Notes: a model not told the origin generated them from the letters alone. 64,000 bases of DNA from Macrocystis pyrifera (GCA_031763025.1 JASSKH010000014.1:7014633-7078632), one strand, 5' to 3'. Counted from the first letter of the stretch, positions 55,701 to 58,505 are shown. Numbers and translations are program-made.

Positions 55701-58088
55701 TCACTTTGGGTGTGAGGCTCCTGGGGAAAACATACACCGTGTTCTCCCTCTCGATCTGCTCCCGGTCTTTCATGGTCTCCTTTTCCCCTGCCTCGTGACG
55801 CCCGCCCGCCCCGTCGAACTCCCGGAGGTGACCCGGGTGGTCGCGGAAGCACCCGAGGTACTCCACTCCCCCCACGTCGCCTTGCCCCGTCCACCCGTCA
55901 ACAACCTCGGTTCGGTTCTGGACGCTCTCAAGACGGAACTTCCGCGCGGCCGCGACGTCGTCGTAGTACACGGGAAGACCGTGGGGGTCCCCGTAGCGGG
56001 GCCATTTGATGCGACTGCCGGCTAGCACGCCCCGGCCTTGCTCGCCTATCCCGTCCTCGTGCTCCCTGTAGCTGTTGCTGCTGATACTGTTTCCCTGGGT
56101 CCCGCGAGAACGGCCGTCGCTAAAGCTACCCTCGGCAACGATCCTGATGTCGTGGTATGGAAGGGTGGAGAGGGAGCAAGTTTCGTGCCAAAAGCAGAAA
56201 AGCTACGTTGGAATTGGGTTGCTGAGGGCATGGTGCCCGGGGGGGAGAGAGGGGGGGGAGGCAGGGGGGAGGGAGGTCGTGTGCCCGGTATCATGCATGG
56301 CCGTAGTCGTATCACCATATACCGTCACATCCTCACATACAATGCCGGGACCGAGCACGTTAGGAGTTTACCGACCAGGCAGGGGGAGGCGTGTACCCGT
56401 TTGTTGCTTGCCTTTGTCATTTGACCATTGACCACGCATCCCTTTCGAGGCGGAGCACCGGGGATGGGAGGGGGGACTGCAAAAATAACTATTGACAGCT
56501 TTGCTTATGAAGCTGTTTCGCGGGAATGGGAATTGAGACAATTCCCGCCATGTATCGATCTGCCATTCAAGTCATCGCTTGTGTTTTCCAGCGGCTCAAC
56601 TGGCGGTAGGTTTCAATTTGCCCTTAGCCCGAAGTCGCGGATGACTTTCCTTCTCCCGCCCCCCGCCACCCTGTTGGGTGAAAACTCGATGTGCTCCGTC
56701 CCGGCATTGTAGGGATGCGAGGGTCTATGGTCATGCGACTACGGCCATGCATGCTAATGAGTACCCCCCCCTTGGAGCTCGGGTCATGCTTCCCGGGTTG
56801 GACTGTCTGCCCTATAAGGCAGATCCTGCACAACCTCCCACGACGGCAGGTGAGGAACTACAGTAGACAGATCTGATAGATCATGGTCTGTTCGAGGTGT
56901 CGAAATATTCGTGACTGGCGGAAGCTCCACAACCGAGGAGAGCTAGCCAAATGAGGCATGCACGCCTTGTCCCATCTGTGTTGCACAATGTTTTTCGGCA
57001 GCACATATATACGTGGTCGTGAGATTTACTCCGTCGGGTTTGTTTAACCATTTCACGACTGCTATCCCGTTTTGGGGAAAAGCCACTCAAATTCTGAGTA
57101 ATTTGTCCCCAAAACGGAACAGCTGTACCAGGAGTGGTTAAGCCTATATATCTTACAAAAAAAATCAGTTCTTGGGCGAGAGGTGCGCAGCTTCCTCGAA
57201 AGTGAGGAAACGTCTCCGAGAAGAAGTAGGTGCTGCGTACTGACGAGGGTAATGGTGTCAGGTTGGGTACCAAGGACAATATTGGCCTTAAGCTGGGTGC
57301 CAAGTACAAGAAAACATCGGACAGACCGGACTATTATTGGTTGTGCAGGTTTCGAGCTGGATGTTCTTGGATCACTCATAAGTTTTGACAGTTTTTATTC
57401 GATAGCTCCCATACACAACATCCCTGCGTCAGGGAAGCTCTGAGCGAGGGGCGCAATTGCTTGCCGTGTTTGCACAGCAAACGCGCCCACCTCAACAAAG
57501 AGGGGAAACGGGGATACCATACAGCGTAACACTCATCTCTAACACAGAATGTAGCGGTGGGAAGACTATTTTTTTGGCACATCACCGTCACCTGTAGACG
57601 CTGCTCTTCGACGACGACCCGCACGTCTCGTCGGGGTCTCCTGTGCAGGCCAGGTGGCATTCGTCCTCCGACACTCTGGGATGTTTTGAATCTCCGAACT
57701 TGTCCCCGCACGTGCAGCGTCTGCGTTTTAGTTTCAGTACGGCAATGGAACCGAGACTGTCTCATTAAGACGCTTGCGTGCTAGCTACGGGAAAAGCAGC
57801 GCCTAATGGACTTGTAGGGGCAGCGCCTGATGGCGCGGTAGGTGCAGCGCTTACTGGTGCGGTAGGCGCAGCGCCTATTGGTACAGAAGAACAAGACCAG
57901 CGCGACTCCCCCCGGCCTCGCTTACGGGTGCCCCCCCCCCCCCCCCCCCCCCCCTCCCGCCTCCCCCCCCCCCTTCTTTCGATCCAAACCGCACGGGAAA
58001 AAAACAAACAGTACCTCCCGTTCTTGAGACCCATGATGGTGTAGCCTAGACCCGTACACCACTCCCCGCACTTGTACGCCGTAAGATC
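7413..58088 (-). CDS. WSC / Kre9-like multidomain single-pass surface protein (gene model, partial)
   Basis: The span covers an intron-rich gene read as exons, in transcript order: 58015-58088, 57592-57720, 55705-56143, 54575-54708, 52497-52680, 52112-52207, 51374-51526, 49264-50172, 48643-48713, 47915-48080, 47224-47388, 46140-46271, 44271-44399, 42017-42162, 40515-40602, 38803-38976, 36788-36907, 34640-34810, 33540-33677, 31740-31862, 30722-31108, 28487-28771, 27066-27220, 23638-23761, 22482-22645, 21144-21256, 18051-18598, then perhaps 16013-16114, and 12759-12872, 10073-10138, 7413-7479. The first 27 join in one open frame. WSC domains are known as extracellular carbohydrate-binding, cysteine-rich modules of fungal wall sensors and are abundant in brown algae. 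Kre9/KNH-like modules occur in wall glucan proteins. I infer an ectodomain-stalk-membrane-tail protein that contacts the wall. The 5' end, the stalk-membrane join and the 3' end are unresolved. Confidence 0.65.
8047..8086. repeat. 40-base poly-C
   Basis: Uninterrupted C run preceding the GGGTTGCAATTA minisatellite (8105-8370). Confidence 0.9.
8105..8370 (+). repeat. GGGGTTGCAATTA minisatellite
   Basis: About 13-bp degenerate units (AGGGGTTGCAACTA, GGGATTGCAATTAGG) interrupted by family A copy 2. The same unit occurs inverted at 25870-26110 and direct at 37180-37340. Confidence 0.75.
8179..8290. mobile_element. family A MITE, copy 2
   Basis: Same inverted ends (GGGGGACCATAGTACATAGG and its complement) in opposite orientation of the core to copy 1. 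It splits a GGGTTGCAATTA minisatellite, whose repeats continue on both sides. Confidence 0.8.
8477..8583. mobile_element. family A MITE, copy 3
   Basis: Ends GGGGGACCACAGTAAATAGG and CCTATTAACTATGGCCCCCC; core orientation as copy 1. Confidence 0.8.
8649..8757. mobile_element. family A MITE, copy 4
   Basis: Starts TAATACGGAGGGCCATAGTA and ends ACTATGGTCCCCCGTAATA, 66 bp from copy 3 and in inverted orientation. Confidence 0.8.
10073..10138 (-). CDS. exon: basic juxtamembrane tail
   Basis: 21 codons with 1 and 2 nt at the ends: KRARRRGGLGTRGLQRRGSS then V. The first nt completes the Arg split at the membrane exon, so the helix is followed by R-K-R-A-R-R-R, the expected stop-transfer charge on the cytosolic face. 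Acceptor CGCTTGCAG, donor CGTGAG then GTGCGT (strong). It lies just below a 0.55 kb minisatellite. Confidence 0.6.
10404..10960 (+). repeat. minisatellite, ~40-bp units
   Basis: Around 14 units of AGTTGGCTTACTTCGCCACC with CAACCAATAACT, with frequent point changes. It lies upstream (5' in transcript) of the basic-tail exon. Confidence 0.85.
11795..11975. repeat. GATC-rich dispersed repeat
   Basis: CATGATCTAGATCTTTTCAG, GCCGGGTGGGACCTG, CCTGGGTTGGATCTGTACAG. Related units at 18625-18800, 20325-20600, 34905-35145, 56795-56905, 63085-63265 and 63765-64000, usually ending near GATCTGTCCGAG. Confidence 0.6.
11990..12490 (+). repeat. ~118-bp tandem array, four copies
   Basis: Each unit has GATCATCTATCTGTCC, GCCGCGCCAAAAGCAGC, ACACCACTCCGGGCGGAAGT and GTAGGGACATTTTGG. 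The CACTCCGGGCGGAA block equals the end of family D elements, so the array probably arose from a family D end. Confidence 0.85.
12759..12872 (-). CDS. exon with transmembrane helix
   Basis: 37 codons: VMSRSRSSGDGALRENY followed by the 20-residue hydrophobic segment FMIVLIMAVLILVVIAAALW, then two nt of Arg. This is a typical single membrane span. The acceptor is CCCCGGCACAG, the donor TATGGAG then GTGAGC (strong). Read straight through, the next codon after AGG is a stop, so an unspliced message would end right after the helix. Linkage to the WSC gene is inferred from strand, order and the missing membrane anchor. Confidence 0.6.
14365..14510 (+). repeat. ~62-bp tandem repeat, 2.5 copies
   Basis: Unit AACCCAACGATACCGTTGGA, GTATCGCAAGCGGTTCTACG, ATATTCGTGCGATAT. 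Confidence 0.8.
15362..15725. other. intronic segment shared with 31600 and 62080
   Basis: CAAGACCATCCGGCTTGAGG, GTAGAGGTAATACCAGG and GTGGTCTTGAAAGGGGG blocks recur at 31610-31680 and 62075-62140, 62255-62280, and partly 53350-53400. It is another dispersed element with partly inverted ends. Confidence 0.5.
16013..16114 (-). CDS. candidate exon 28
   Basis: 34 codons, with MGMVDLLGFLCENNRLPLEL then GT, phase 0/0. The acceptor GCGCGCTCAG and donor GGCACT then GTAAGA are reasonable, and it starts in the phase exon 27 leaves. All three minus frames are open here, so coding is not certain. It does not match the entry phase of the membrane exon at 12872, so at least one further exon would be needed between them. 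Confidence 0.4.
17029..17115 (+). repeat. 51-bp spaced direct duplication
   Basis: TGCAACCATTGTTGCCTTCG with CCTTTCCTTAACCC occurs twice, 51 bp apart. Confidence 0.85.
18051..18598 (-). CDS. exon 27: Ser-rich stalk with charged end
   Basis: 182 codons. It starts GAPEEEPNMGVSIIDSG, then ~90 residues dominated by Ser, Asn, Gly and Thr including an AGC-encoded Ser run (near 18417-18440), then KSTTDDDD and NTTTTGG. It ends with a charged, probably helical part (EEKRREYRAERNARRRLQAE) and VPTLEITLK. Such a stalk fits O-glycosylated membrane-proximal regions of WSC-type sensors. Acceptor ACCTTGGCAG, donor CTTAAG then GTAATG (strong). The acceptor abuts the end of a repeat-GATC element (18620-18800). 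Confidence 0.7.
19125..19690 (+). repeat. ~84-bp tandem array, about seven copies
   Basis: Unit: CATGACTTTCACATGATTAG, TAGGTTATGAGCCCCGTCAG, TCAGAAAAAATGGGGCCCGA, ACGTACCCTCTCTGCTGCTG. It lies in the intron between exons 26 and 27. Confidence 0.85.
21144..21256 (-). CDS. exon 26 (tentative): short basic linker
   Basis: 37 codons with 1 nt at each end: ALANKAGLDKCPRNG, GGSGYASLLRVE. It was chosen because a phase 2-to-1 exon is required between exons 25 and 27 and this is the only such reading I found. The donor CGAAG then GTACAC is good, but the acceptor ACTCGTGAAG lacks a pyrimidine tract. Another frame of the same DNA (TKLAWTNVQETVLLVG) is also open but does not fit the phases. Confidence 0.4.
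21290..21440. repeat. family F palindrome (GATCGGGTCGGGTC)
   Basis: CGGATCGGATCAGGTCGGG, TTTTCAAACTCTCAAAAATC, CGGGTCACCCTTACCCGATC, CCCGACCCGTAAACAGTCCT. A second copy is at 51940-52105. Confidence 0.6.
22344..22475 (+). repeat. ACT/TAC trinucleotide microsatellite
   Basis: About 130 bp of TACTAC with three TACTACTGTTTAA interruptions; ends 6 bp before the donor of exon 25. Confidence 0.9.
22482..22645 (-). CDS. exon 25: Ig module 7, second half
   Basis: 54 codons plus 2 nt: LTWQSEEIPATDNATDVWVP, RDEFELPSVGPSYFWRVRVL, QCDMVDVRMAFNAQ. DVWVP and PSYFWRVRV correspond to the W-x-V-P and Y-x-L/V strands. The acceptor GGAATTCGCAG is good; the donor CAGCA then GTATAC is modest. The adjacent 22345-22470 DNA is a trinucleotide repeat, so the donor sits on a microsatellite edge. 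Confidence 0.7.
23005..23095. repeat. family C palindrome
   Basis: TACTGCAGTCCAGTTCTGGG and TCAAGACGGGACTGCAGTCC facing arms. Confidence 0.65.
23638..23761 (-). CDS. exon 24: Ig module 7, cysteine-rich insert
   Basis: One nt completes Arg, then WEVGCVQDPKSPLYRQCATE, IDETSAAARTDYCIEPTLQM and K. Three cysteines make this segment different from the other modules and suggest internal disulfides. Acceptor CGCCATACTTAG, donor ATGAAG then GTACGT (strong). Phases fit exons 23 and 25 exactly. Confidence 0.75.
25292..25505. repeat. family G element
   Basis: GGATAAGATAACACGCACCC, GACCCGGTTTCCTCCAAAAC, GCTCGTCGTATTCAGTACGC, GTGTGTTATCTTATCACCCT. It is shared with 62370-62610 at high similarity and, more weakly, with 10990-11220. 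Ends are inverted (AAGATAACACRC against GTGTTATCTT). Confidence 0.65.
26455..26712. repeat. family E element
   Basis: About 250 bp sharing GATCGTTTGTTCAGCGCTCG, CCGACCAAGGTG and CCTTGCCGTTGTTATGAATA with 37800-38085 and 50385-50600. Ends are roughly inverted (CGCAGGGGTCTGTGATCG against CGATCGCACCTCCTGTGC). Confidence 0.55.
26945..27006 (+). repeat. family B fragment
   Basis: GCGAGGGTCTAAGGTCATAC to ATATCGAGTCCACCCCC, just 3' of exon 23 in transcript terms. Confidence 0.6.
27066..27220 (-). CDS. exon 23: module 6 end and Ig module 7 start
   Basis: 51 codons plus 2 nt: VSDASGSAKAFSPVFQLLDP, PGVTISKANGNATVDKGGTV, RIEWKFKSKPF. AFSPVFQLL is the terminal S-P-x-F strand of module 6; KGGTVRIEW is the signature strand of module 7. 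Acceptor TTGAAAAAGCAG, donor TTCCG then GTAAGA (strong). One N-A-T sequon. Confidence 0.8.
27425..27508. repeat. family D palindrome (CACTCTGG ends)
   Basis: CCAATCTCGGCGGAAAGG ... TATTCCCGTCCAGAGTGCT. Consensus: CCACTCTGGCCGGAAATATA, a GTTTANACGTNAA core, and the complement. Confidence 0.65.
28487..28771 (-). CDS. exon 22: Kre9-like Ig module 6, with poly-Asn insert
   Basis: 95 codons. IRWNSEGLKSPVSVSVVGIA follows WEKGTVQE from exon 21, so the conserved G-x3-I-x-W strand spans the splice. Ten Asn from an AAC/GTT microsatellite (about 28674-28703) form a loop. Later come ALKATLGAGANSLPAGDGYI and VE, the G-x-Y-x-V strand. Acceptor CCCCCCACCAG, donor GTCGAG then GTACGG. Phase 0/0. Confidence 0.8.
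28786..28996 (-). repeat. family B element, inverted copy
   Basis: Poly-G run, then GCATGACCGTAGTCGTATGA, CCCTCGCATCCCTAC, and a terminus at ACGCTTGTGAGACGG. It sits directly upstream (5') of exon 22's acceptor. Confidence 0.7.
30471..30556. repeat. family D palindrome
   Basis: ATACCACTCTGGCCGGCAAT ... CTTATATTGACACCCAAAG. Confidence 0.65.
30722..31108 (-). CDS. exon 21: module 5 end, acidic/Gly linker, module 6 start
   Basis: 129 codons. It opens GVEWCPASS, followed by an acidic Asp/Ser/Thr stretch, then NCCFTFAVSDAHDTEIVDES and GTFCVATTV (cysteine-bearing strands closing module 5). A Gly/Ser linker follows and it ends RNITLQVTGSPELEWEKGTV with QE, entering module 6. An N-I-T sequon is present. 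The acceptor CAAACTCTTCCTACAG is strong; the donor is CAAGAG then GTTCGT. Phase 0/0. Confidence 0.75.
31740..31862 (-). CDS. exon 20: Kre9-like Ig module 5, central strands
   Basis: 41 codons: VQLRRHDSSNSTDGGAVVLE, GGSTFPNSGSYWLAVPFASD, Q. ITVQLRRH is the edge strand, and NSGSYWLAVPF matches the W-x-V-P strand. An N-S-T sequon is present. Acceptor CTCCGATAACAG, donor GATCAG then GTGGGG. Phase 0/0. The upstream intron is filled by a ~75-bp degenerate tandem repeat (31900-32215). Confidence 0.75.
31900..32215 (+). repeat. ~75-bp degenerate tandem repeat
   Basis: Four to five units with GTTGCTTTCGTGTCTCCT, a GGCTGAACCT-type segment and GAGAAAACTCGA-type segment; fills the intron 5' to exon 20. 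Confidence 0.7.
33540..33677 (-). CDS. exon 19: Kre9-like Ig module 5, first half
   Basis: 46 codons: VTSYVPAEWSSVTPTITLET, RLGDKVLEPGKSYEIRWSSW, FIGKIT. PGKSYEIRWSSW is the clearest G-x-S/T-Y-x-I-x-W strand in the protein. Acceptor TGCTTACTTGTAG, donor ATAACG then GTATGT. The frame continues without a shift into VQLRRHDS of exon 20. Confidence 0.8.
34640..34810 (-). CDS. exon 18: Kre9-like Ig module 4, second half
   Basis: 57 codons: LELMRGNSPVWTVPGSPASG, PLFQTKMANFEPKDGMYHLR, ATSMLHHQAFDISREFE. It reads as LPVK plus LELMRG (edge strand), DGMYHLRATS (G-x-Y-x-L strand) and FDISREFE (terminal S-x-x-F). Acceptor CCCTTCCGTGCAG, donor TTCGAG then GTATAC. Phase 0/0. Confidence 0.8.
34905..35145. 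repeat. GATC-rich dispersed repeat
   Basis: Multiple GATCTATC and CTAGATCAT motifs, GGGTCCCCACCCGGCAACAT and GAGCTAGATCATACAT. It lies immediately 5' of exon 18's acceptor. Confidence 0.6.
35346..35552 (+). repeat. family B element, full copy
   Basis: From CCGCATCACAAGCGGTTCT through GATGCGAGGGTCCATGGTCA to AACATGAGTACCCCC and a C run. It contains the CACGGCGCTTCGCGC segment shared with the 2140 and 54830 copies. Confidence 0.7.
36009..36117. mobile_element. family A MITE, copy 5
   Basis: Ends GACGGGGGGACCTAGAGG and CTGTGGTCCCCCGGAGTA; one arm has drifted (TAGAGGAAAT for TAGTTAAT), so an older copy. It lies in the intron between exons 17 and 18. Confidence 0.75.
36195..36342. repeat. family C palindrome, extended
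   Basis: Three arms: ACTACAGTCCCGTTTTGCC, GACTGCAGTCCCGTTCAGGG and CCCAAACGGGACTGATGTCC. It lies 80 bp from family A copy 5. Confidence 0.65.
36788..36907 (-). CDS. exon 17: Kre9-like Ig module 4, first half
   Basis: 40 codons: VVLGDIFKGQTGDVWAKGVA, LEIELENSARDEDGNPLPVK. The WAKGVALEIEL strand corresponds to the G-x-I-x-W strand of the other modules but has Leu in place of the conserved Trp, so this module is divergent. The acceptor CTCTCGTGGGCAG is strong; the donor is GTCAAG then GTAAAT. Phase 0/0. Confidence 0.75.
37800..38110. repeat. family E element with GA microsatellite
   Basis: GCGATCGTTTTTCAGCTCTC, TTTTTTCCAGAAAACGGCAAGG, a GAGA run at 37931-37957, and CGATCGCACCCCGCCCTGTG. Confidence 0.55.
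38130..38213. repeat. family D palindrome
   Basis: CCATTACTCTGGACGTAAAC ... TTATATTTCCGACCAGAGTGG. Confidence 0.65.
38803..38976 (-). CDS. exon 16: Kre9-like Ig module 3, closing strands
   Basis: 58 codons: VASVDPGAGYYLQLENADAA, GIIVIGGIGEAEFSFTDMG, RTRPFTITQAQPQ. GAGYYLQLENA is the G-x-Y-x-L strand and AEFSF the terminal S/F strand; PFTITQAQPQ begins module 4. Acceptor CCCTCTCTCAG, donor CCTCAG then GTGCGG, phase 0/0. Confidence 0.75.
39908..40170 (-). repeat. two family B fragments in tandem
   Basis: Poly-G (39910-39934), then CATGCATGGCCGTAGTC ... GTCGGGTTTTCACCGACCAG twice, about 115 bp apart. Both copies lack the distal third of the element, so this looks like a local duplication. Confidence 0.7.
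40515..40602 (-). CDS. exon 15: Kre9-like Ig module 3, central strands
   Basis: Starts with one nt completing Arg, then IKLTLQNEWHWDVETLLLEG and ENTNEFTWQ. IKLTLQNEW is the edge strand after SPDIQR and NEFTWQ leads into VAS of the next exon. The acceptor AAACGAAAG follows AACCTTAACCCCTCTAACG. A nearer acceptor (CCCTTCAG at 40584) looks stronger but gives a stop in the required phase. Donor GGCAG then GTACAA. Confidence 0.7.
41235..41370. repeat. family C palindrome
   Basis: CCGCGGTCCCCGTTTTCGGG and CCCCAAAACGAGACTACCAG arms with an internal AAGATTCGA duplication. Confidence 0.6.
42017..42162 (-). CDS. exon 14: Kre9-like Ig module 3, first half
   Basis: 48 codons plus 2 nt: KTEASELFRLASPSESSMPE, LAFVAPMLNQYVNPGESLSV, AWTSPDIQ. 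The SELF segment finishes module 2, and NPGESLSVAWTSPD is the G-x3-V-x-W strand of module 3. The acceptor TTTCCTCCAG is strong; the donor is CAAAG then GTGAGA. The split Arg codon is completed by the next exon. Confidence 0.75.
42180..43340. other. degenerate long-period repeats in intron 13
   Basis: Loosely repeated blocks (TTCACGCGTTAGG, GGGCTGCRTCATC, CCTCAAGTGATTTGAG, GATGCTTCGGTTTTC) recur about every 150-170 bp between 42200 and 42720 and again at 43180-43340. No exon seen. Confidence 0.5.
44094..44223 (+). repeat. family B fragment ending in a 73-base poly-C
   Basis: GGGATGCGAGGGTCTATGGT, CATACGACTTCGGCCATGC, then an uninterrupted C run at 44151-44223. It lies in the intron upstream of exon 14, close to the donor of exon 13. 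Confidence 0.75.
44271..44399 (-). CDS. exon 13: Kre9-like Ig module 2, second half
   Basis: 43 codons: GRVAATVGVGG, GYMQWVIPRSVREGVYYLVI, GPLNGSRRLE. The pattern W-x-I/V-P followed 5-8 residues later by G-x-Y-x-L/V is the second half of Kre9/KNH-like domains. Acceptor AATCGTGCAG, donor CTGGAG then GTGAGG. The donor is only 48 bp from the 73-base poly-C run at 44151-44223 in the next intron. Confidence 0.75.
44885..45200 (+). repeat. GAT trinucleotide microsatellite, ~315 bp
   Basis: Imperfect (GAT)n with GGT, GTT and GAC variants. It gives long false reading frames of poly-Met or Asp/His on either strand. Confidence 0.95.
45217..46139. other. intron sequence without recognisable features
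   Basis: I see no credible exon or named repeat here; a short duplicated CATAGAACGCCTCTGG occurs at 46038-46070. Confidence 0.5.
46140..46271 (-). CDS. exon 12: Kre9-like Ig module 2, first half
   Basis: 44 codons: AKTTFTFLTPDRDSIPVRGG, IMDISWHSTG, NVWISLHDAET. This is a clean instance of the module: a P-rich lead-in, GG-x-MDISW, then the NVWISL strand. Acceptor GGTACACCAG, donor GAGACG then GTGAGA, phase 0/0. The pyrimidine tract of the acceptor is a CCCCCCCCTCCCTC run. Confidence 0.75.
47224..47388 (-). CDS. exon 11: Kre9-like Ig module 1, second sheet
   Basis: Encodes DYYYEDGVCQYSFLVPSPLG, then AVLELRG and GRSDHFVVT. The strand YSFLVP and the closing DHFVVT, directly continued by AKTTFTFLTP of the next exon, match the ladder seen in the other six modules. 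Acceptor GGTGAAAAG behind a C-rich run; donor GTGACG then GTCAGT (a less common donor). Phase 0 on both sides. Confidence 0.7.
47915..48080 (-). CDS. exon 10: Kre9-like Ig module 1, first sheet
   Basis: Encodes GELLTTGTVATVSWTAREEM then GLDLWLVAAGGEAALVAQ and DATCV. The GTxxTVSWT element is the characteristic G-x4-I/V-x-W strand of Kre9/KNH-like domains, and DLWLVAAG is the following strand. The acceptor follows CCACCCATTGAG, the donor is TGCGTG then GTACGA, and phases fit both neighbours. The Cys near the end may pair with the Cys of the next exon. Confidence 0.7.
48643..48713 (-). CDS. exon 9: start of Ig-like module 1
   Basis: 23 codons (CASPRRMILPHIHSPHFI) plus 2 nt. It has a strong donor (CATATG then GTAAGC) and a weak acceptor (AAAATAAG). 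It was found because the flanking exons demand a phase 0-to-2 exon here; the overhang TG plus G gives Trp. The proline-rich segment before the beta-strand WGELLTTGTV corresponds to the lead-in strand of the other modules. Confidence 0.45.
49264..50172 (-). CDS. exon 8: end of WSC domain 3 and long Ser/Thr/Pro/Asp-rich linker
   Basis: The largest exon, 303 codons. It opens CDYPCAGWPSVTCGGAWSNS with VYAT, closing WSC domain 3. The next ~270 residues are low complexity: TSPTASPTTSPTRAPP-type repeats suited to O-glycosylation, a run of ten Asp from a GAC microsatellite near 49700-49730, and Gly/Ser stretches. It ends NESTVSLPIE, the likely entry to the first Ig-like module. The acceptor lies behind a C/T tract ending CTCGGCCAG; the donor is GAG then GTGAGG. 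A second donor at 49218 (TAG then GTAAGA) lies after an in-frame stop. Confidence 0.75.
50385..50600. repeat. family E element
   Basis: TTTTTTTCCAGCGCTCG, TTTCCAGAACGGCAAGG, TTACTGTTGTTACGATAAAC, GAGCGCATCCCCTGTGTG. It fills much of the intron between exons 7 and 8. Confidence 0.55.
51374..51526 (-). CDS. exon 7: WSC domain 3, core
   Basis: Encodes DLNGTKSVSVEQRPELCGVF, then CKSLLYPYFAVSWSRECYCG and SGYGSLGRSFN. C-x3-C, YFAVSWSREC and C-x-CG are WSC hallmarks. Acceptor GAACATCGTAG; donor TTCAAT then GTGCGC. It is phase 0 at both ends. A downstream GT (AATGC then GTGTGT) would break the phase with the next exon and was not used. Confidence 0.75.
51940..52105. repeat. family F palindrome
   Basis: GATCACGACCTGACCCGCGG, GATTTTCAAACTCGTATGGG, CCAACCCGTGAACAGTCCTG; abuts exon 6. 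Confidence 0.6.
52112..52207 (-). CDS. exon 6: WSC domain 3, second segment
   Basis: 32 codons, TMLSYHEHNMG, then NPSHYECSGPLK, phase 0 on both sides. The acceptor (TTGCGTTCTCGGCAG) is pyrimidine-rich, the donor is CTGAAG then GTTATC. It fills the gap between the YLGCYKD opening and the C-x3-C core of domain 3. Downstream in the intron lies a repeat-F palindrome (51940-52105). Confidence 0.65.
52497..52680 (-). CDS. exon 5: end of WSC domain 2, linker, start of WSC domain 3
   Basis: Starts ASVCGGAWANTIYR, the invariant CGG-x-W ending of a WSC domain. About 25 polar residues follow (VEGNGSVASGEAHKRD), then the next WSC domain opens with SSFQYLGCYKDAGNR. Acceptor AACAACAG; donor CAGG then GTGCGT. 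A second donor 33 nt further (GCTAAG then GTTCGT, at 52464) is in the same phase and would add 11 residues. I chose the shorter form because it keeps the usual cysteine spacing. Confidence 0.75.
52788..52872. repeat. family D palindrome
   Basis: ACCACTCTCGCCGGAAATAT ... TATATTTACGCCCGGAGTGG. Confidence 0.7.
52925..53290 (+). repeat. ~18-bp minisatellite
   Basis: About 20 units of TATCTCTAATATGGTCTT with single changes; in the intron between exons 4 and 5. Confidence 0.85.
54575..54708 (-). CDS. exon 4: WSC domain 2, core
   Basis: Encodes VCKSRCLAMGMPYFGLQYGR, then ECRCGD and NCVSPCTGD. This is a textbook WSC core: C-x3-C, the hydrophobic YFGLQYG segment, EC-x-CG and C-x3-CTGD. The acceptor is excellent (TTTTGTTTTCGCCTAG), and the donor (GACCG then GTGAGT) leaves a 2-nt overhang that gives Arg with the next exon. 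The introns on either side carry repeat-derived DNA. Confidence 0.8.
54830..55042 (-). repeat. family B element, inverted full copy
   Basis: Poly-G, GCCGTAGTCGTATGAGCGTA, GTCGGGTTTTCACCGACCAG, GCGCGAAGCGCTGCGAGG, AGAACCGCTTGTGAGACG. It gives the clearest outline of the unit. Confidence 0.75.
55563..55655. repeat. family D palindrome
   Basis: ACCATTCTGGCCGGAAATGT ... TATTGACAGACACCCAGAG. It is 50 bp from the donor of exon 3. Confidence 0.7.
55705..56143 (-). CDS. exon 3: inter-WSC linker and start of WSC domain 2
   Basis: 146 codons. The first ~38 residues are Gly/Ser-rich and polar (EGSFSDGRSRGTQG). A second part has RIKWPRYGDPHGLPVYYDD and FRLESVQNRTEV, which I do not recognise. The last third starts WSC domain 2 with GVEYLGCFRDHPGHL and ends FPRSLTPK just before the next exon's VCKSRC. 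The acceptor (CACGACATCAG) sits behind a long C/T tract; the donor CCCAAA then GTGAGT is strong. The frame is open for some way beyond the acceptor, so the 5' edge is the least certain part. Confidence 0.7.
56282..56475 (-). repeat. family B fragment plus related sub-unit
   Basis: CATGCATGGCCGTAGTCGTA followed by ACCGACCAGGCAGGGGG, then GCATCCCTTTCGAGGCGGAG, a variant also seen at 41860-41930 and 52360-52400. Confidence 0.55.
56684..56770 (+). repeat. family B fragment
   Basis: GCTCCGTCCCGGCATTGTAG, GATGCGAGGGTCTATGGTCA, ending ATGAGTACCCCCCC. Confidence 0.65.
57045..57140. repeat. family C palindrome
   Basis: CACGACTGCTATCCCGTTTTGG and CCAAAACGGAACAGCTG arms. Confidence 0.6.
57592..57720 (-). 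CDS. exon 2: WSC domain 1, C-terminal half
   Basis: Begins with one nt completing Arg, then RCTCGDKFGD, DECHLACTGDPDETCG and SSVY. The C-x-CG, C-x3-CTGD and ETCG spacing is diagnostic of the end of a WSC domain (usual form: C-x-CG ... C ... C-x-GD ... CGG ... VY). Acceptor AACGCAG, donor CTACAG then GTGACG. It ends with two nt of a split Arg codon that matches the next exon. Confidence 0.75.
58015..58088 (-). CDS. exon 1 of model: WSC domain 1, middle
   Basis: Encodes DLTAYKCGEWCTGLGYTIMG followed by LKNG, with the typical WSC arrangement C-x3-C then an aromatic/Gly stretch before the catalytically irrelevant but conserved N/Y-G-R element. The acceptor follows a pyrimidine-rich run (GCTTGCGGCAG at 58089 and above), and the donor is GGGAG then GTACTG. 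It leaves 2 nt of a split Arg codon that the next exon completes. Domain identity is established family knowledge applied by eye. Confidence 0.7.
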
Positions 58089-58207
58089 CTGCCGCAAGCA
58101 GCGCAAACAACGGGGGGCAGTATATTTATTAAGAACACTGCTTCTCGATTCGGGGATACATGCTTTACATATAGTCTGCATGTAGAGCGTAACGCCTAGC
58201 GTTTCAC

Positions 58208-58505
58208 TGAACCCGCCCAATGTGCCCCGGGGAAATATTGACGTGTATAGACCGACGTGTCGGTGCGCGTCTTTTTTTAGTTGCCGCAGAGCCGTGCTAC
58301 TTATGCGCAGTAGGGGTTTGTCCTGTACTAAAAAAAGGCCCAGACATGTGCCACCTCACTCAACCCGCCGAATGTGCCCTGGGGAAATATTGGCGTCTAT
58401 AGACAGGCGTATTGGATCGCGTCTTTTGTTTGTTGCCGCAGAGCCGTGCTGCATACGTATAATAAAGGCTTGTCCTTTTTTTAAAGTCCAGACATGTCTC
58501 ACCGA
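58208..58505 (+). repeat. ~158-bp tandem duplication
   Basis: CCCAATGTGCCCCGGGGAAA ... GCCGCAGAGCCGTGCT ... TTGTCCT ... CCAGACATGT is repeated with about 15% divergence. Confidence 0.85.

Noticed and set aside
57765..57885. Minus-strand Ala-Pro-Thr repeat (VPIGAAPTAPVSAAPTAPSG) as a linker exon
   Set aside because: It falls in the intron between exons 1 and 2, which splice cleanly in mid-domain; inserting it would break WSC domain 1.
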